From the NCBI GenBank assembly GCA_024291935.2, contig CM044321.1, forward strand, positions 60,940,985 through 61,004,984: 64,000 nucleotides of DNA, read 5' to 3'. This DNA comes from Okapia johnstoni. Taxonomy: Eukaryota > Chordata > Mammalia > Artiodactyla > Giraffidae. Positions 32,988 through 44,099 of this stretch are shown piece by piece; positions within the stretch are counted from its first letter, which is position 1; the number at the start of each line of letters is the position of its first letter. The notes below the pieces were generated by a model. The model was not told where the DNA came from, ran no database searches, and worked only from the letters and a program-made list of their open reading frames with translations. The translations under genes and the position numbers were made by a program.

Positions 32988-33019
32988 TTTCTTTACTGTC
33001 TGAGCCACCAGGGAAGCCC
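32988..33019 (-). mobile_element. Bov-tA SINE head remnant, antisense
   Basis: Only the head is present: 'tgagccaccagggaagccc'. A (GGT)n tract at 32973-32987 lies between it and the left direct repeat ttcaactttaatt (32961-32973). Confidence 0.8.
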
Positions 33020-33228
33020 GAGGTGGCGCTAGTGATAAAGAACCTGCCTGCCAATGGAGAAGACGTAAGAAACTTGGGTTCAATCCCTGGATCTGGAAGA
33101 TCCCCTGGAGGAGGGCATGGCAACCCACCTCAGTATTCTTGCCTGGAGAATCCCATGGACAGAGGAGCCTGGAGGGTTATGGTCCATGGGGTCGCAAAGA
33201 ATCAGATACGACTGAAGCAATATAGCAC
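33020..33228 (+). mobile_element. Bov-tA SINE (gctagtgataaag subtype), left arm of an inverted pair
   Basis: 'gaggtggcgctagtgataaa', 'tcctggatctggaag'-type middle, 'gaatcccatggacagaggag', end 'atacgactgaagcaatatag'. Meets an antisense Bov-tA end-to-end at 33228/33229. Confidence 0.93.
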
Positions 33229-33435
33229 GGTGGTGATTTAGTCACTAAGTCATGTATGACTTGTGACTCCATGGACTGTAGCCTTCCAGGCTCCTCTGTC
33301 CAAGGGATTTCCCAGGCAAGAATACTAGATTGAGTTGCCATTTTTTCCTCCAGGGGATCTTCCTGACCCACAGATCGAATCCAGGTCTCCTGTATTACAG
33401 GCAGATTCTTTACCACTGAGCCACCAGGGAATCCC
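33229..33435 (-). mobile_element. Bov-tA SINE, right arm of an inverted pair
   Basis: 'tggtgatttagtcactaagt' to 'gagccaccagggaatccc'. Followed at once by ttcaacttttatt (33436-33448), matching ttcaactttaatt at 32961-32973. The whole three-piece composite thus sits between one pair of direct repeats. Confidence 0.93.
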
Positions 33436-33448
33436 TTCAACTTTTATT

Positions 33449-34677
33449 AAATAATATAAAATAGGGTAAGACATTTTGGTAGCTACTTAACTTGTTGTAG
33501 TACTTTGAGCAGGAACACAATGTGTTAAAACTAAGCCTAGATTTAAAAGGTAAATTAACAAAAATTTAAAAATGTAAATTGCTATCAAATTGGGTCTTCT
33601 TTATCTAATACTTCTGCAAGTGGTCATTTCAACCCCCAAATGAGAATTTACATTTACTGCTCTTCACTTTAATTCTGATTTGTTTTCTCTTTCTACTATT
33701 TTAGAATCCCAATGAATCCTTATTCTGTCATCTCAATATTCTTCTCAGTTTTGTTTCATGCATTAAAGCAATAGGATGGGGGGAGGGATGGCTTTTTGAT
33801 GAGTGTCTATGTTAGTTCTGGTGTTTTCCTAAGTGCTCACCAAGGTCTGTTCAATAATCAGTTTGGGAATTTCCCTGGAAGTCAACAGGAAGCTGATAGA
33901 TCGGCAGCTTTCTACGTCGCTGTGAGCAACCAATTCTCCCTTTTATGACCATCAGGAAACAGTTTTCTATCTTTAGCCTTTTGGTATTTCCTCTGTTCTC
34001 CAGGGATTGTGATGACCATTAATGTAGCTCTCTGATCTCTTCTTCTGTTGATTTTGGTAGAAATTTGGGAGGCCAAAGGCTTGTACTCGTTTCAGGCAAC
34101 TTGGTATTCTCTAAATATCTCCTCATTTCTCTGGGTTTTTTGGTCTCTTCCAGTTTTAATCTCATTTTCCTTCATGGAAACAAATGAAACAAGATGAAAA
34201 TATAGTTATTTTAACTCCCTACATTACTGACATCACCGAATCTCACTGAGCATCCCTTTCTCTCTCATGGTATTTTTGTGGGGATAAAAGGGATGGTGCA
34301 GAGCAAAGAGCCAGGTGTGAGATAACTGGTAGTGAAGGGTTGGGCATGTAGCCTCAGAACTGCTGCTCAGGGCAGATGATCCCTGGGGTTGGACACCACT
34401 GATAGAGGAGGTTCTCTCAGGGAGGAAGGGCGTATAACAGTTGCTCTTTTGGGAAATGGTATCTCTGCACAAGTTCTTATTGCCAAGTGTTCTGTTCCTT
34501 CTGTGTGAACAGCCAAAGGCAAGTCTTCCATTCCTGAGAAAAGCTGAGACAAATTAGCCTCTGTGGACTACATGGAAAGAATCTCGACGTGGGCACCTAG
34601 GTACCGAAGGGCAAGGGGGCTGAGATTCAGGGAGCCCAGGGGTCAGCAGTGCAGCTTGCCATCTTCAGTCAGACAGA
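33449..34677. other. No gene seen; 1.2 kb unassigned
   Basis: No recognised repeat and only short frames (79 codons at most) without motifs. Confidence 0.45.
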
Positions 34678-34870
34678 TGTGGGAGGGGATTGGTGGGCAT
34701 TAGAATGACTGAGGATGAAAACTGCAAACTGACATCATGAACAACTCTGTCCAACCTCCACACCGAGAGACTTGGCTGAACTCTAACATGGCTCATATTA
34801 GCTTTAAACCCTGTTCCTGGGATGATGACCCAGCTCCCTTGAAATGCCTGCCTCAGAAAGCCCAATGCTA

Positions 34871-35051
34871 GGGACTTCCCTGGTGGTCACCTGTTAGGAC
34901 TCGGTGTTCCCAATGCAGGTACCTGTGTTCCATCCCTGGTTAGGGAAGAGCCCATATGCCGAAACTAAGAGCGTGCAAGCCACAACAAAGAACCTGCTTG
35001 CTACAACAAAGACCTGGCACAGCCAAATAAATAAATAAATATCAAACCAGG
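34871..35051 (+). mobile_element. CHR-1 SINE inside the LTR
   Basis: 'gggacttccctggtggtcac', 'ttccatccctggttaggg', 'acaacaaagacctggcacag', AAATAAATAAAT tail. TSD aagcccaatgcta (34858-34870) and aagctcaatgcta (35052-35064), 12 of 13 identical. Confidence 0.93.
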
Positions 35052-35116
35052 AAGCTCAATGCTAAAAGGATTTACTCTTTGTTCTAGCCCAAACCTAACT
35101 ACAGACCCCCAACTTC

Positions 35117-35452
35117 CCTTTGGATCAAGGAGATCCAACCAGTCCATCCTAAAGGAAATCAGACCTGAATATTCATTGGAAGGACTGATGCTGAAGCTGA
35201 AACTCCAATACCTTGGCCACCTGATGTGAAGAACTGACTCATTTGAAAAGACCCTGATGCTGGGAAAGATTGAGGGCAGGAGGAGAAGGGAACAACAGAG
35301 GATGAGATGGTTGGATGGCATCACCGACTCAATGGACATGAGTTTGAGTAAACCCTGGCAGTTGGTGATGGACAGGGACGCCTGGCGTGTTGCAGTCCAT
35401 GGGGTCGCAAAGAGTTGGACACGACTGAGTGACTAAACTGAACTGAACTGAC
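35117..35452 (+). mobile_element. BovB LINE 3' end inside the LTR
   Basis: 'ggatcaaggagatccaacca', 'gatgctgaagctgaaactcc', 'agatggttggatggcatcac', 'gacacgactgagtgactaaa', ending in the ACTGA repeats typical of the BovB terminus. Confidence 0.93.
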
Positions 35453-35876
35453 TGCTCTTTTCTTCGAGTATTAACTTTAATAAATTTGCAGCTGTAAGTC
35501 TTTTCCCTGTCTGTCTATGCTCTATCTCTTATAACCCAGAAATGTTTTTCTCAAGGACCTGGAAGCCATCCCTTTGAAATGCAGTCATCAAGAAGGGTGG
35601 CCCTTGTCTCCCAGTCTCTGTGGAAAGAGAGGCGTCTACCTCTCATGAGCAGCAGTAGGCAGACATAGTTGCCTGATCACAGTGACCAATCTCCCCACCT
35701 TGACATTCTTCAAGACTTTTCTTTGAGCCCACAGCACCATTTGAAAAGCTTCTCACCTTTTATTTTAGCAGAGTTGAGCTCGGCTTACACTGGGGTCTCC
35801 CCTTCTGCAATAGTCTGAATAAAATCTGTTTTACCATTTTAAATTAAGCATCCAGTGAATAATTCCTCTTCAACAA

Positions 35877-36310
35877 AGATCTCAGATCATGGTTGGTCTG
35901 AGATAGTGGGGTGCAGCCAAACTTTCAAGATGGGAGGCGTCAGTGGATCCAGTGTGGTAGCCTGCGGGTGGCACAAGGAGGAAGCAGGAGGTGGGTTTGG
36001 TGACAATCTTCTTCGGGGGCAAGATGAACAGTTGCTGGCCTGGTGATAACATCATCAGAGTGTCAGATCATTGAGGCAATAACAGAGATAGTTCATAAAT
36101 TATGAACCCAATCGGAGGCTTCTCATGGGTACTACAGGGTTCTATTTTTAGCTCTGTTTTCCTTTGTATCAGTTGTTTAGAGAAATGTTTGAAAGGGACG
36201 TGATTAGCACTTGTGATGGTCTGATTATGATTCCAAATAATCTCAACAGTTTGGCTAAAGAGCTAAAATGGTCAGGCGGAAATGGGATAGGAAGAAGTAC
36301 AGAGATACTG
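35877..36310 (+). pseudogene. Possible decayed ERV internal region
   Basis: Lies straight downstream of the LTR in the same orientation. A 67-codon open frame (36164-36367) has no motif I can tie to gag or pol. Called only from position; it could equally be unrelated unique sequence. Confidence 0.3.
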
Positions 36311-37689
36311 ATACTCAAAGCAGGGCAGGTTATGGAATTCACATGGCCCAGTACAAAGTGGAAATGAAGGGTCTGGGATGGGGGCGTCAGTCTCCCTCAC
36401 GCAGGCCCACCACCCCACTTGCAACATCCACTTCAGATGCTCCCTTACCTGGATCAAGGGTGGGTGAGAGGGTGAATGTGCTATGGTACTCATGAGGCCA
36501 AGGCGAGAGGGCCTCCACTGTGCTGTGCCCCAAGACTCCACGGGATGCGTGCTTGACCCTAACTTTCCCTGGGCCTCCGTCCAGGCCTCTGCTAAGGGTG
36601 AGGGTGACAGTGGCTATGGGAGGAGGATGCAGAGGGGTGGTGAGCTGAGACCGAGAACCCATCTCAGGCAATGGGGGAGACAGCGGGAGGTGGGCTATTT
36701 GGGAACTGAGGCTACAGGCTCTGCATGTACTCCATTGTCCCATGGACATAACGCAAGTTCAAAGGCAAAATGATTAAGAATCTCAAGACAGCAGCTGCAG
36801 AGCTTTAAATCCCAAGTGCGGGGCCTTCTGAAGGTAGGTCTTGTGTGAATGTACTGGTCACAGGTCCACAAAGCTGACATCGATTCTAAGGCAAAAAACA
36901 GTGTTGAAAATGGAAAGAATACCTTTCTTGGGACAAACCAACTTGAGCAGATGGATGGACCTACAGCGAAGCATGAGAAAAGCTAAAGAGAGATTGAATA
37001 CTAAGTGTTGAGAACGTTGAAAGGCAGACTGAGGATTCAGATATCGGGTGGGGAGGGGAGAGGAGGAGGGAAAGTTGAGAGCAGGGGAGGGACAAGGTGA
37101 ACGGGGCATTTCACAGCATTGATTTCCAGGGAGATGTCTTTTAGAAGCTTGCGCCTTTCAACTATTCTTTTTTGTTGTTTTCATACATAAAAACTGAAGA
37201 AACGCTCTTTTTGGATCAAAGAAGGGCAGTTGCCCGGAAGGCTTCTTGTGCTCACTTTTTCCTCCTTGTTCCATGCACGAAATCTGCTGGAATTTTGACT
37301 TTCTGCTCTTCCTTGCTTCTGGATTTTAACGCCAGCAAATTAGTGTGTAAGATGTCAGCAAAAAATGACTTTCACAGGACAGAATGACCTTGCATTTTGG
37401 GTCAGCAGAAGAGCAAAGCAACAGACACACTAACTGCTGAATTACAATGAACCTGTCTACGATCCTTTGAATCTCTCAGGGGAATCACAACGAGATGAAA
37501 TGAGAGCAGTGGCATTAAGCAACCAGCTTTGCATGCAGACAACAGGTGGAGATAAAAGCCAAACCCTCAACTTCCCTCAAAATATCAGGAAAAAAAATGT
37601 GATCCTTCTGTTCCCCAGAGACCAGTAATAATTTTCATCTCTGCTTCTTCTCATCTTAGTAGCAATTTATGGAAATGGGCATTTCCATG

Positions 37690-37692
<3 letters not shown>
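36311..37692. other. No gene seen; unassigned, part may be an old repeat
   Basis: 36360-36870 has wording common to an old mammalian repeat ('gattaagaatctcaagacag', 'gtgcggggccttctgaagg') that I cannot name. Overlapping frames on both strands (to 120 codons) have no motif. 37040-37100 is GA-rich. Confidence 0.4.

Positions 37693-37693
<1 letters not shown>

Positions 37694-37737
<44 letters not shown>
37694..37737. repeat. (CA)n microsatellite, about 22 units
   Basis: Longest perfect dinucleotide repeat in the window, with no interruption and no attached retroposon. Confidence 0.95.
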
Positions 37738-37740
<3 letters not shown>

Positions 37741-38329
37741 CACAGGCACACCCTGTAATTTCTTATCCCAGATATACATAGATTGAAGCTACCAGGGAAT
37801 CAGTAACACAGTTGAAACAGTAGTTGTTGAGAATGTTATTGTTGTAAGAAGGAAACTCTATTAGGGTGGTGTGTAGCCAGAATAAAGGCTTTTATAGCGC
37901 TGAAAGCTTTTGGTAGAAAAAAGCTCTGGGCTTCACCAGCGACTGAAAAATGAATACAAACTCCCAGCAGAGTTTTGTTTTCTCTCTCTCATCCTCTCAC
38001 TTGCATGGCCTTGAGCAATCAGCCCATTTCCTGGTTTGTCATGTTCTGACTAAGAGTCTTCTCCCAGTTGACCTGGGCATTTTGAACCAGTCTTGGCGAA
38101 CATGAGCTTGCTTTACCCTCCAGGTGATGTCCCCACCCCTCCTTGGTCCTGTGCTCTCTCTCCTCTCTTTTGAGCCGGTCTTAGAGCCATGCCGGCTGTT
38201 TGGACAGCCCCCTGTGTAGGCACGTTCATTTCTTCAGCGACGGCCACTGGGCCGTCATCATGGGTGCTTTTCCGTCGCGTAGACAGGATGCGCTTTCTGC
38301 AAAAGTGCGCTAGAAAGGGGTCAATGTAG
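37738..38329. other. No gene seen; CpG-containing unassigned block
   Basis: 38170-38320 holds roughly a dozen CpGs, more than its surroundings. A 140-codon minus-strand frame (38113-38535) covers this part and a MIR; no domain recognised. Confidence 0.4.
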
Positions 38330-38500
38330 GAGTCAGTCTGACCAGGGTCTGGACCCTGGCCTTGCCCTTTCACTTCTGTGACTTCTGATGGGTGACACGG
38401 CTTTTCTCCCTCCTCTGAAAATGGGGGTGCTGATGACCATCCCCCCTCCCAGAGATGTGTCGTGAGGGTGAAACAAAGCCGCGTGCCTCCAGCACATGAA
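38330..38500 (+). repeat. MIR SINE, diverged
   Basis: 'gtctggaccctggccttgcc', 'cacttctgtgacttctgatg', 'cctctgaaaatgggggtgct' follow sense MIR order. Confidence 0.5.
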
Positions 38501-40225
38501 CGCAGCAGGCCCTGGAGGACTTCTACCCCCTCCATTCACCCGCCTTCCCGTCTCAGTTGTCTGTAGAGTCTCGGTTTAAAGCTTGTGCCTACCTGTGACC
38601 AGATTTGCCTTCCTGAATATCAGAAGTTCTGAGATGGCTTGTTTGCTTCTCCTCAAGATGTCAGCAGCCTCAGCTCCCTCATGGAGACCTCTTAGTTTGA
38701 CTCAATTAGGTTGGAAGAGTTTATCCTCTTGTTGTTTCTTTATTGGCTCAGAGCTAAAATTGTCATCAGGGCAAGTCTGGAACTTGTCTGATGATCTGTT
38801 TTTACGAGAATGCCTCTTCTGGCAGATGCCCAAGCCCTTGGACTATCTCAACCACCACATGTCTCCCTGGACCCATTTTGTGATGTCCCTTGGGAAAGGC
38901 TGTGTTCCCCAAAATATAGTTCCACAATGTTTATTTCTATAAATCAAAGTATATATTGGGCAACTGGCCCTACCATCTAATAATTTCCCCAAATAATGAT
39001 TTTATATTGACTATATAAAAGCTAGCTATTATTTTTACAAGATATTTCTCAATGGCTTATGTAATAACCCTATACCAAAAAAACCAAAAAACAAAAAAAC
39101 CCCCCAAAAAACCCTCATTCAGCTACCTTGACATAAGACTGGCAACTCATTTTACTCATTTTAATGTAAGTTTGACCAGGGAGTTATATCATTCAAAGTG
39201 AATGGGGTGTTTATTATTATTTTACAGCCACAATGAGTATTTTATAGCATGTGCTTAAAATATTAAGTTAAAATTATTCTGTCTGTGTTCTAAGCTGTAT
39301 GGCTTCAATTATCCATTTATTTTCATGGAAGGACAGACCTACAATGAAGAAAGTTAAGATCTTTCTCAGTCCAGCCGCCTGTGGAAATCAGATGTTCATC
39401 TTTGGAGGGCTCCCCAATTTTCCTAGGAGGTCGTCTGTTAAGACAGTGGCTGTGTTCCTGATTTTTAACATAGAAGAGCTCCATTGCAGAGATTTGTTTT
39501 TAAATATAGCCTTAAACTCACTTCTGCTCAATACTTAATGAAAGATGCAAATGAGAAAGACCATATTTATGAAGGACTATTTAGATAATAGACAAGGTAT
39601 TCTGTTTGATGCACTACAATATCTCCATGGTTTAAATTAAGAATTTAAAGAGTCTGTTCCTGAAGCATTATACCATCAACACTCTAAATGGAAGAACACT
39701 CAAAACAGTCATATGAGATTCACTGCTGTATTTATTGCTATAATGTTGCTGAGACGGTGTTCACTCCATCACCCCTTGACTTTTTAGAAGACAAAGAGGA
39801 GAACTTTTCTTAATTCTTAAAACGAGATATTCTAGTTGGGTTTCTCTGTTATTATTTTGTGGACTCTGTGAGTCACTAGGTCCCTCCTCTACTTACACTA
39901 AGGAGATTATCCGAGTGTGTGGGTCATCGGGGGATTATTTTAGAATTCTTTCTGCCATACCCTTGGTATTCTCAACTTCAAGAGTCTCAGTCTTAAATTA
40001 CAGCCTCCTATCGACAGCTCACTTCTAGTTCTGTGACTTTTTTGGTCAAGTTTCTAAAACCTATTTTTATTAAACATGAATCTTATGGGAAAGAGACACT
40101 TTCCATATGGAGACAAAATTGAAAATATTGAACTTTGGGATTTTACTTTTGAAATATTTGCAGGGAAAAGTAGACCTGCTAGGTGTTTTTTCTTACCGTA
40201 GTTGTCTTTTTTGTTTGTTTTTAAT
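38501..40225. other. No gene seen; 1.7 kb AT-rich, repeat-poor
   Basis: Only an A/C-rich low-complexity tract at about 39078-39113 stands out. Frames at 38583-38942 (119 codons) and 39299-39538 have no motif. Confidence 0.45.
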
Positions 40226-40535
40226 GCTTTTTTATTGTGGTAAAAGTCACATAATATAAAATAGACTCTTTTAATCGTATTTATAGTTTAGCGGCACTAA
40301 GTACTATCACATAGCTGTGCAACTCTCATCATCATCCGTCTTCTGAATTTTTCATTTTCCTAATCTGATACTCTGTCCCCATTACACACTAATTCCCTGG
40401 GCATCTACCAATGCACTTTCTGACTCTATTAGTTTGACTTTTCTAGATGAGTCAAACAGGTGGAATCAAACACTATTTGTCTGCACCTAGTGTATATTTG
40501 GTTCCATGACTTTAATAATGTCTTGAACTCACCAG
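40226..40535 (-). repeat. Old L1 (L1MA/MB type) 3'UTR, antisense
   Basis: 'tttttattgtggtaaaagtc', 'catcatccgtcttctgaatt', 'cactttctgactctattagt', 'caggtggaatcaaacactat' follow the antisense 3'UTR of mammalian L1M elements. Confidence 0.75.
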
Positions 40536-41524
40536 AACCTATAGTTTATTGATCTGACCACATTTTTATGTCTCACATTCTTATCAGTTCTTTACTTCCC
40601 TCTTTTCTCAACTTATGGTAAATCACTATCATCACTCATTGAAAAATCCCATCAATTCTATTCTCTCTTTTGTTTTATTTGCTTGACAAAATCCCTAACA
40701 CCAGTTAAATCTTGCTCTCCTTTTCCCCATGCCTACATCCAAGCAGATAAAAGTGGCTGGAGAAAAGCATACTCCTATGCTGACCAGTTTTCCTTAAATC
40801 TGTGAGTGCTAATTTAAGTAGGCTCTTAAAGCTGGCAGGCACTCAGAGAACACTTGCCTGCTTTTAAATACCCAAACTTTTAGACTTAGAACAAAGCTAT
40901 TCAAACCTGTTCTGCTTGCAAATCTCCTAAAATATTTTTTCAAAACTATTACCCTCTAGCATATTTTAAATGGGTATTTAAATTTTCACCAGAAATCTAA
41001 ATAGTTGAAAGTCTTAATTATAGTGTGTTACAAATATATCTTTTTAACTGCAAAACTTTTATACTACTCTGAGGGAAACTTAATATTATAGTGATTTGAT
41101 ATCCATCAGTATCCATTTTTTAAAATGCATAAATAAGTTCTTCTTTATCAATTAGAAATTTTACATCAGTCTAGTTTTTCCTTGAACTCATATTTGCGCT
41201 CTAGTTGTAACAAAGATTTTTAGAATTTATGTTATAATTCAAAGTATTTTATGCTCATCCTATCATTGCTTTGCTGCCAAAAAGTGCATATATGGTTAAA
41301 TTAAAATTGGCTAAAATAGCTTGATTGTAAGTCTCTAAGTGTTCAATTTATTCATATTGAAATATCATTATAATAGTGATTAGTATCAAAGTTACCAAAA
41401 TTATGTGTATGTTTTGCATATTTTGGTAAATAATCATAAAGCATAAACAAATAAAGATGTTAAAATACATCTTACAGTAAGCATAGGGCTGGTCTGTATT
41501 TTCTAAAAATTTGTTTTGAAAAAT
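40536..41524. other. No gene seen; AT-rich unassigned
   Basis: No recognised family over ~1 kb. Frames are short and AT-driven. Confidence 0.4.
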
Positions 41525-41645
41525 TTGAAAATTTTTAAATGTGCAAAGTTGCAAGCATGGCACAGTGAACAACCACATACCCTTCCCCCAGACACAACAA
41601 CTGTTAACATTTGCCTTATTTGCTCTGTTTCTCTCCATATAGTTT
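41525..41645 (-). repeat. Possible L1M 3'UTR fragment, antisense
   Basis: 'gtgcaaagttgcaagcatgg', 'acaactgttaacatttgcc', 'ttatttgctctgtttctctc' resemble an antisense L1M 3'UTR segment. Confidence 0.45.
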
Positions 41646-41987
41646 TCTTTGCTTGCTGACCCACCTGAAAGTGTTCAGCTAGGACCCTCAATAACACAAG
41701 GGAAGGCAGAGTGTGTGGAAGGCGGAGTGTGTGAAAAGCAGAATGTGTGGACATGATACAGATTGTAGGGAAGGTGTGGTGGTGGGTATACCGAAGCTTC
41801 TGACTCCTTTGGAATCAGAGGAATCAAGAGTCTGGGGGAGATGTTGTTGGAAGTTTATGGAAAGAGATGAAAGTACAACTCAGGTCAGTCAGTGGACTTT
41901 AGTCCTGGTTCTAGACACACTTGGGGTATATGAAGACCTTCAGGAAGTACAAGGACATATACAGTTTTGTTTTTTTTTAAATGTGAA
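41646..41987. other. No gene seen; unassigned
   Basis: Contains a small degenerate tandem around 41705-41750 (gcagagtgtgtggaag / gcggagtgtgtgaaaa / gcagaatgtgtgg), three units of about 16-18 bp. Confidence 0.5.
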
Positions 41988-42152
41988 TCATTTTTTTTTT
42001 TTTAGTCTTTATTGAATTTTTTTACACTATTGCTTCTGTTTTATTTTTCGGGCCACGAGGCATGTGGAATCTTAGCTCTCCCACCAGGGATCGAGCCCGC
42101 ACCCCCTGCATTGGAAGGCAAATTCCCAACCACTGGACCGCCGGGGAAATGC
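41988..42152 (-). mobile_element. CHR-2A SINE, antisense
   Basis: T-rich start, 'ctattgcttctgttttattt', 'gaggcatgtggaatcttagc', 'ggatcgagcccgcacc', head 'ccgccggggaaatgc'. Intact CpGs in the head suggest limited divergence. Confidence 0.92.
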
Positions 42153-42239
42153 ACATGGTCTGTTTCCATGTGCATTCTCTCCTTAGAATGCTGCCTGCTA
42201 CACTCTCCATCTTCCCAACTCTAAGCATCCATTATTAGG

Positions 42240-42782
42240 CCCATATCCACTATCTGTAGCTCACTTCTATTTCCATGACTTCAACAATGTCTGAATGTCT
42301 TGGACTCACATTTTCCCACTTGATGAACTTTATTTACTAACCTTGCAGGACATCACATTGTTCCCACTTTCCTCCTAATTCATTGCTTACTCTTCCTAGG
42401 ACTTCTTTGCTTGTCTATCCTCATTCCTGGTTGTTAAATGTTGACATTCCTAGGGCTGAGATCTCAGATCTCTTATCTTCGCTGTTGTTACCTAGGTTAT
42501 CTCATCCGATCTCATGGCAATACAACCATCTATGTATTCCCAACTTCTAAATTTGCATCTCCAGCCTGGCCTCTTCTCTGAGATCCAGGCTTGCATATCT
42601 AACCACCTCAGTAAAATCTCCATTTAGGTGTATACTGAGCATGTCAAATTTAACACTGTCAGGACCAAACTCCTGCTGGTTTCATCTTGAAACCTGTTAC
42701 ACCAGAGGTCTTTACACCCAGTAAATGCAATTTCATCCTTTCCAATGTCCAGGTCAACATTTTTGTAGTTATTTTTCACTTT

Positions 42783-42826
<44 letters not shown>

Positions 42827-43440
42827 CCACCATTGCCAATCCAATGGCAAAACCTACCAGCTCTAGTCTCTTCACATCACCTCCATAGCTACCACCCAGG
42901 TCGTGGCCATAGCCGTTTCTCACCTGGATTTATGGCGTTAGCCTCCTAACGGGTCACCTTGCTTCCTCTCTGTTGAGTCTGTTCTCAACACAGCAGCTGT
43001 TGCACTGCTCAGAACCCTCCAGTGGCCAGAGTCCTCCCGGTTCACCTGGGAGGCCCTTCCTAAGCTGCTCCCCTGTACCCGTCTGGCTTCTCCTCTGCCA
43101 GCTCACCTGCTCCCTCCCTGCACCAGCCACACCAGTCCTTCTGTGCTTCTCATTCCCACCACACCTGCTCTCTCCTTCTGCTTTTGCACCTGCTCTTCCT
43201 TCAGCTCTTTCTGCCAAGGCTCTCCACTCCCCCAGTTCCTTTAGTCCTCTGCCCAGATGCCACCTTCTCAGGAAGGCTTCCGATAGTCTGACTGAAATCC
43301 ACAACCTCTGCCCTGTGCTCCCTAAACCTGCTCCCTGCTTCGTTTTTCTCCAGAGCACCCAGTTTCTGTTGTGTTATGTTTTGCTTATTATCTGTCTTCA
43401 CCCAGAAAGTAGGAAGATTTTTCCATCTTGGCTACTGCTA
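42240..43440 (+). repeat. L2 LINE 3' region, about 1.2 kb
   Basis: Well-ordered sense L2: 'aaatttgcatctccagcctg', 'accacctcagtaaaatctcc', 'gctaccacccaggtcgtggc', 'gcgttagcctcctaacgggt', 'ctcagaaccctccagtggcc', 'atgccaccttctcaggaagg'. Open frames here (to 185 codons, 42973-43530) are L2 translations in non-coding frames, not genes. Confidence 0.78.
42787..42821. repeat. (CT)n microsatellite inside the L2
   Basis: About 17 CT units placed where the L2 text normally has a short CTCTCTTTCTCTC stretch, so it looks like an expansion of a native seed. Confidence 0.88.
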
Positions 43441-43544
43441 AGTCCCTATTTTTTGTTTTTGCTTCACATGCAAATCTTCACCTCACATTTGGGACTATCC
43501 TCAGAATTCTATTTCTTCTTCTTTTTTTAAAAAAAAAAAATTAA

Positions 43545-43718
43545 ATATTTATTTATTTATTTGGCTCTACCTGGTCTTAGTTGCGGGACACAGGATCTTT
43601 AGTGCAGCATGTGAACTCTTAGCTGTGGCATGTGGGATCTAGTTCCTGGACCAGGGATCAAACCCAGTACCCTGTATTGGGAGTGCAGTCTTAGCCACTG
43701 GGTCATCAGGGAAGTCCC
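43545..43718 (-). mobile_element. CHR-type SINE, antisense
   Basis: TTATTTATTTATT tail side, 'ctggtcttagttgcgggaca', 'tgtgggatctagttcctgg', 'gtattgggagtgcagtctta', head 'catcagggaagtccc'. The internal text marks a CHR subtype distinct from CHR-2A. Confidence 0.85.
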
Positions 43719-44099
43719 TCTCTTTCTTCTCGATGTGGAATGAGACGTCGCTTCCTCTCCCAACAGAGCCATTTCTTTTGGGTTGGCTATAGTTTCTGCA
43801 ACTGAATCTCCACTGGAGATGCAGCCAACCAAGTTTTGGGGGCACAAGTGAAGTTGTATTTATCAATCGGGTTACCTCATTTATGACTCAGAAGCACACA
43901 TGAAAATCAGAGACCGTCAGTATTGCTTCTGCCTCCCTGGCTGTTTGTTATTTTGAGTGAATTATTAGGTACATCCCGTCCCATGTTCTCCTTTTCATTG
44001 GAGGATGACGCCCTCCACAGAAGTCAGTCTGCACGCCCTCTGCTCCCGTTTCTTCCACATCTGCTTCAGATTTCACTTGCTCTCCCGTCAAGAGCATTC
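43719..44099. other. No gene seen; unassigned
   Basis: No recognised repeat. Leads into the candidate regulatory block at 44100. Confidence 0.4.

Larger units (their letters stand above)
34678..35876 (+). mobile_element. Endogenous retroviral LTR (ERVL class, LTR33-like), split by two insertions
   Basis: Three collinear pieces: 34678-34870, 35065-35116 and 35453-35876. The last has LTR landmarks: 'ggggtctccccttctgcaat', then the polyadenylation signal AATAAA in 'ctgaataaaatctgttttac'. Net length about 670 bp. The CHR-1 at 34871 and the BovB at 35117 are younger. The 3' border near 'cttcaaca' and the subfamily are inferred. Long decayed, non-coding. Confidence 0.55.

Noticed and set aside
36164..36367. 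67-codon frame downstream of the LTR as a retroviral gag remnant
   Set aside because: No zinc-knuckle, protease or polymerase motif can be seen; only its position suggests retroviral origin.
38113..38535. 140-codon minus-strand frame over a CpG cluster
   Set aside because: Runs through a MIR and has no motif; the CpG cluster is reported separately without a coding claim.
42973..43530. 185-codon plus-strand open frame
   Set aside because: The DNA reads as an L2 3' region; the frame is Pro/Ser/Leu-rich translation of non-coding L2 and ends in a T run.
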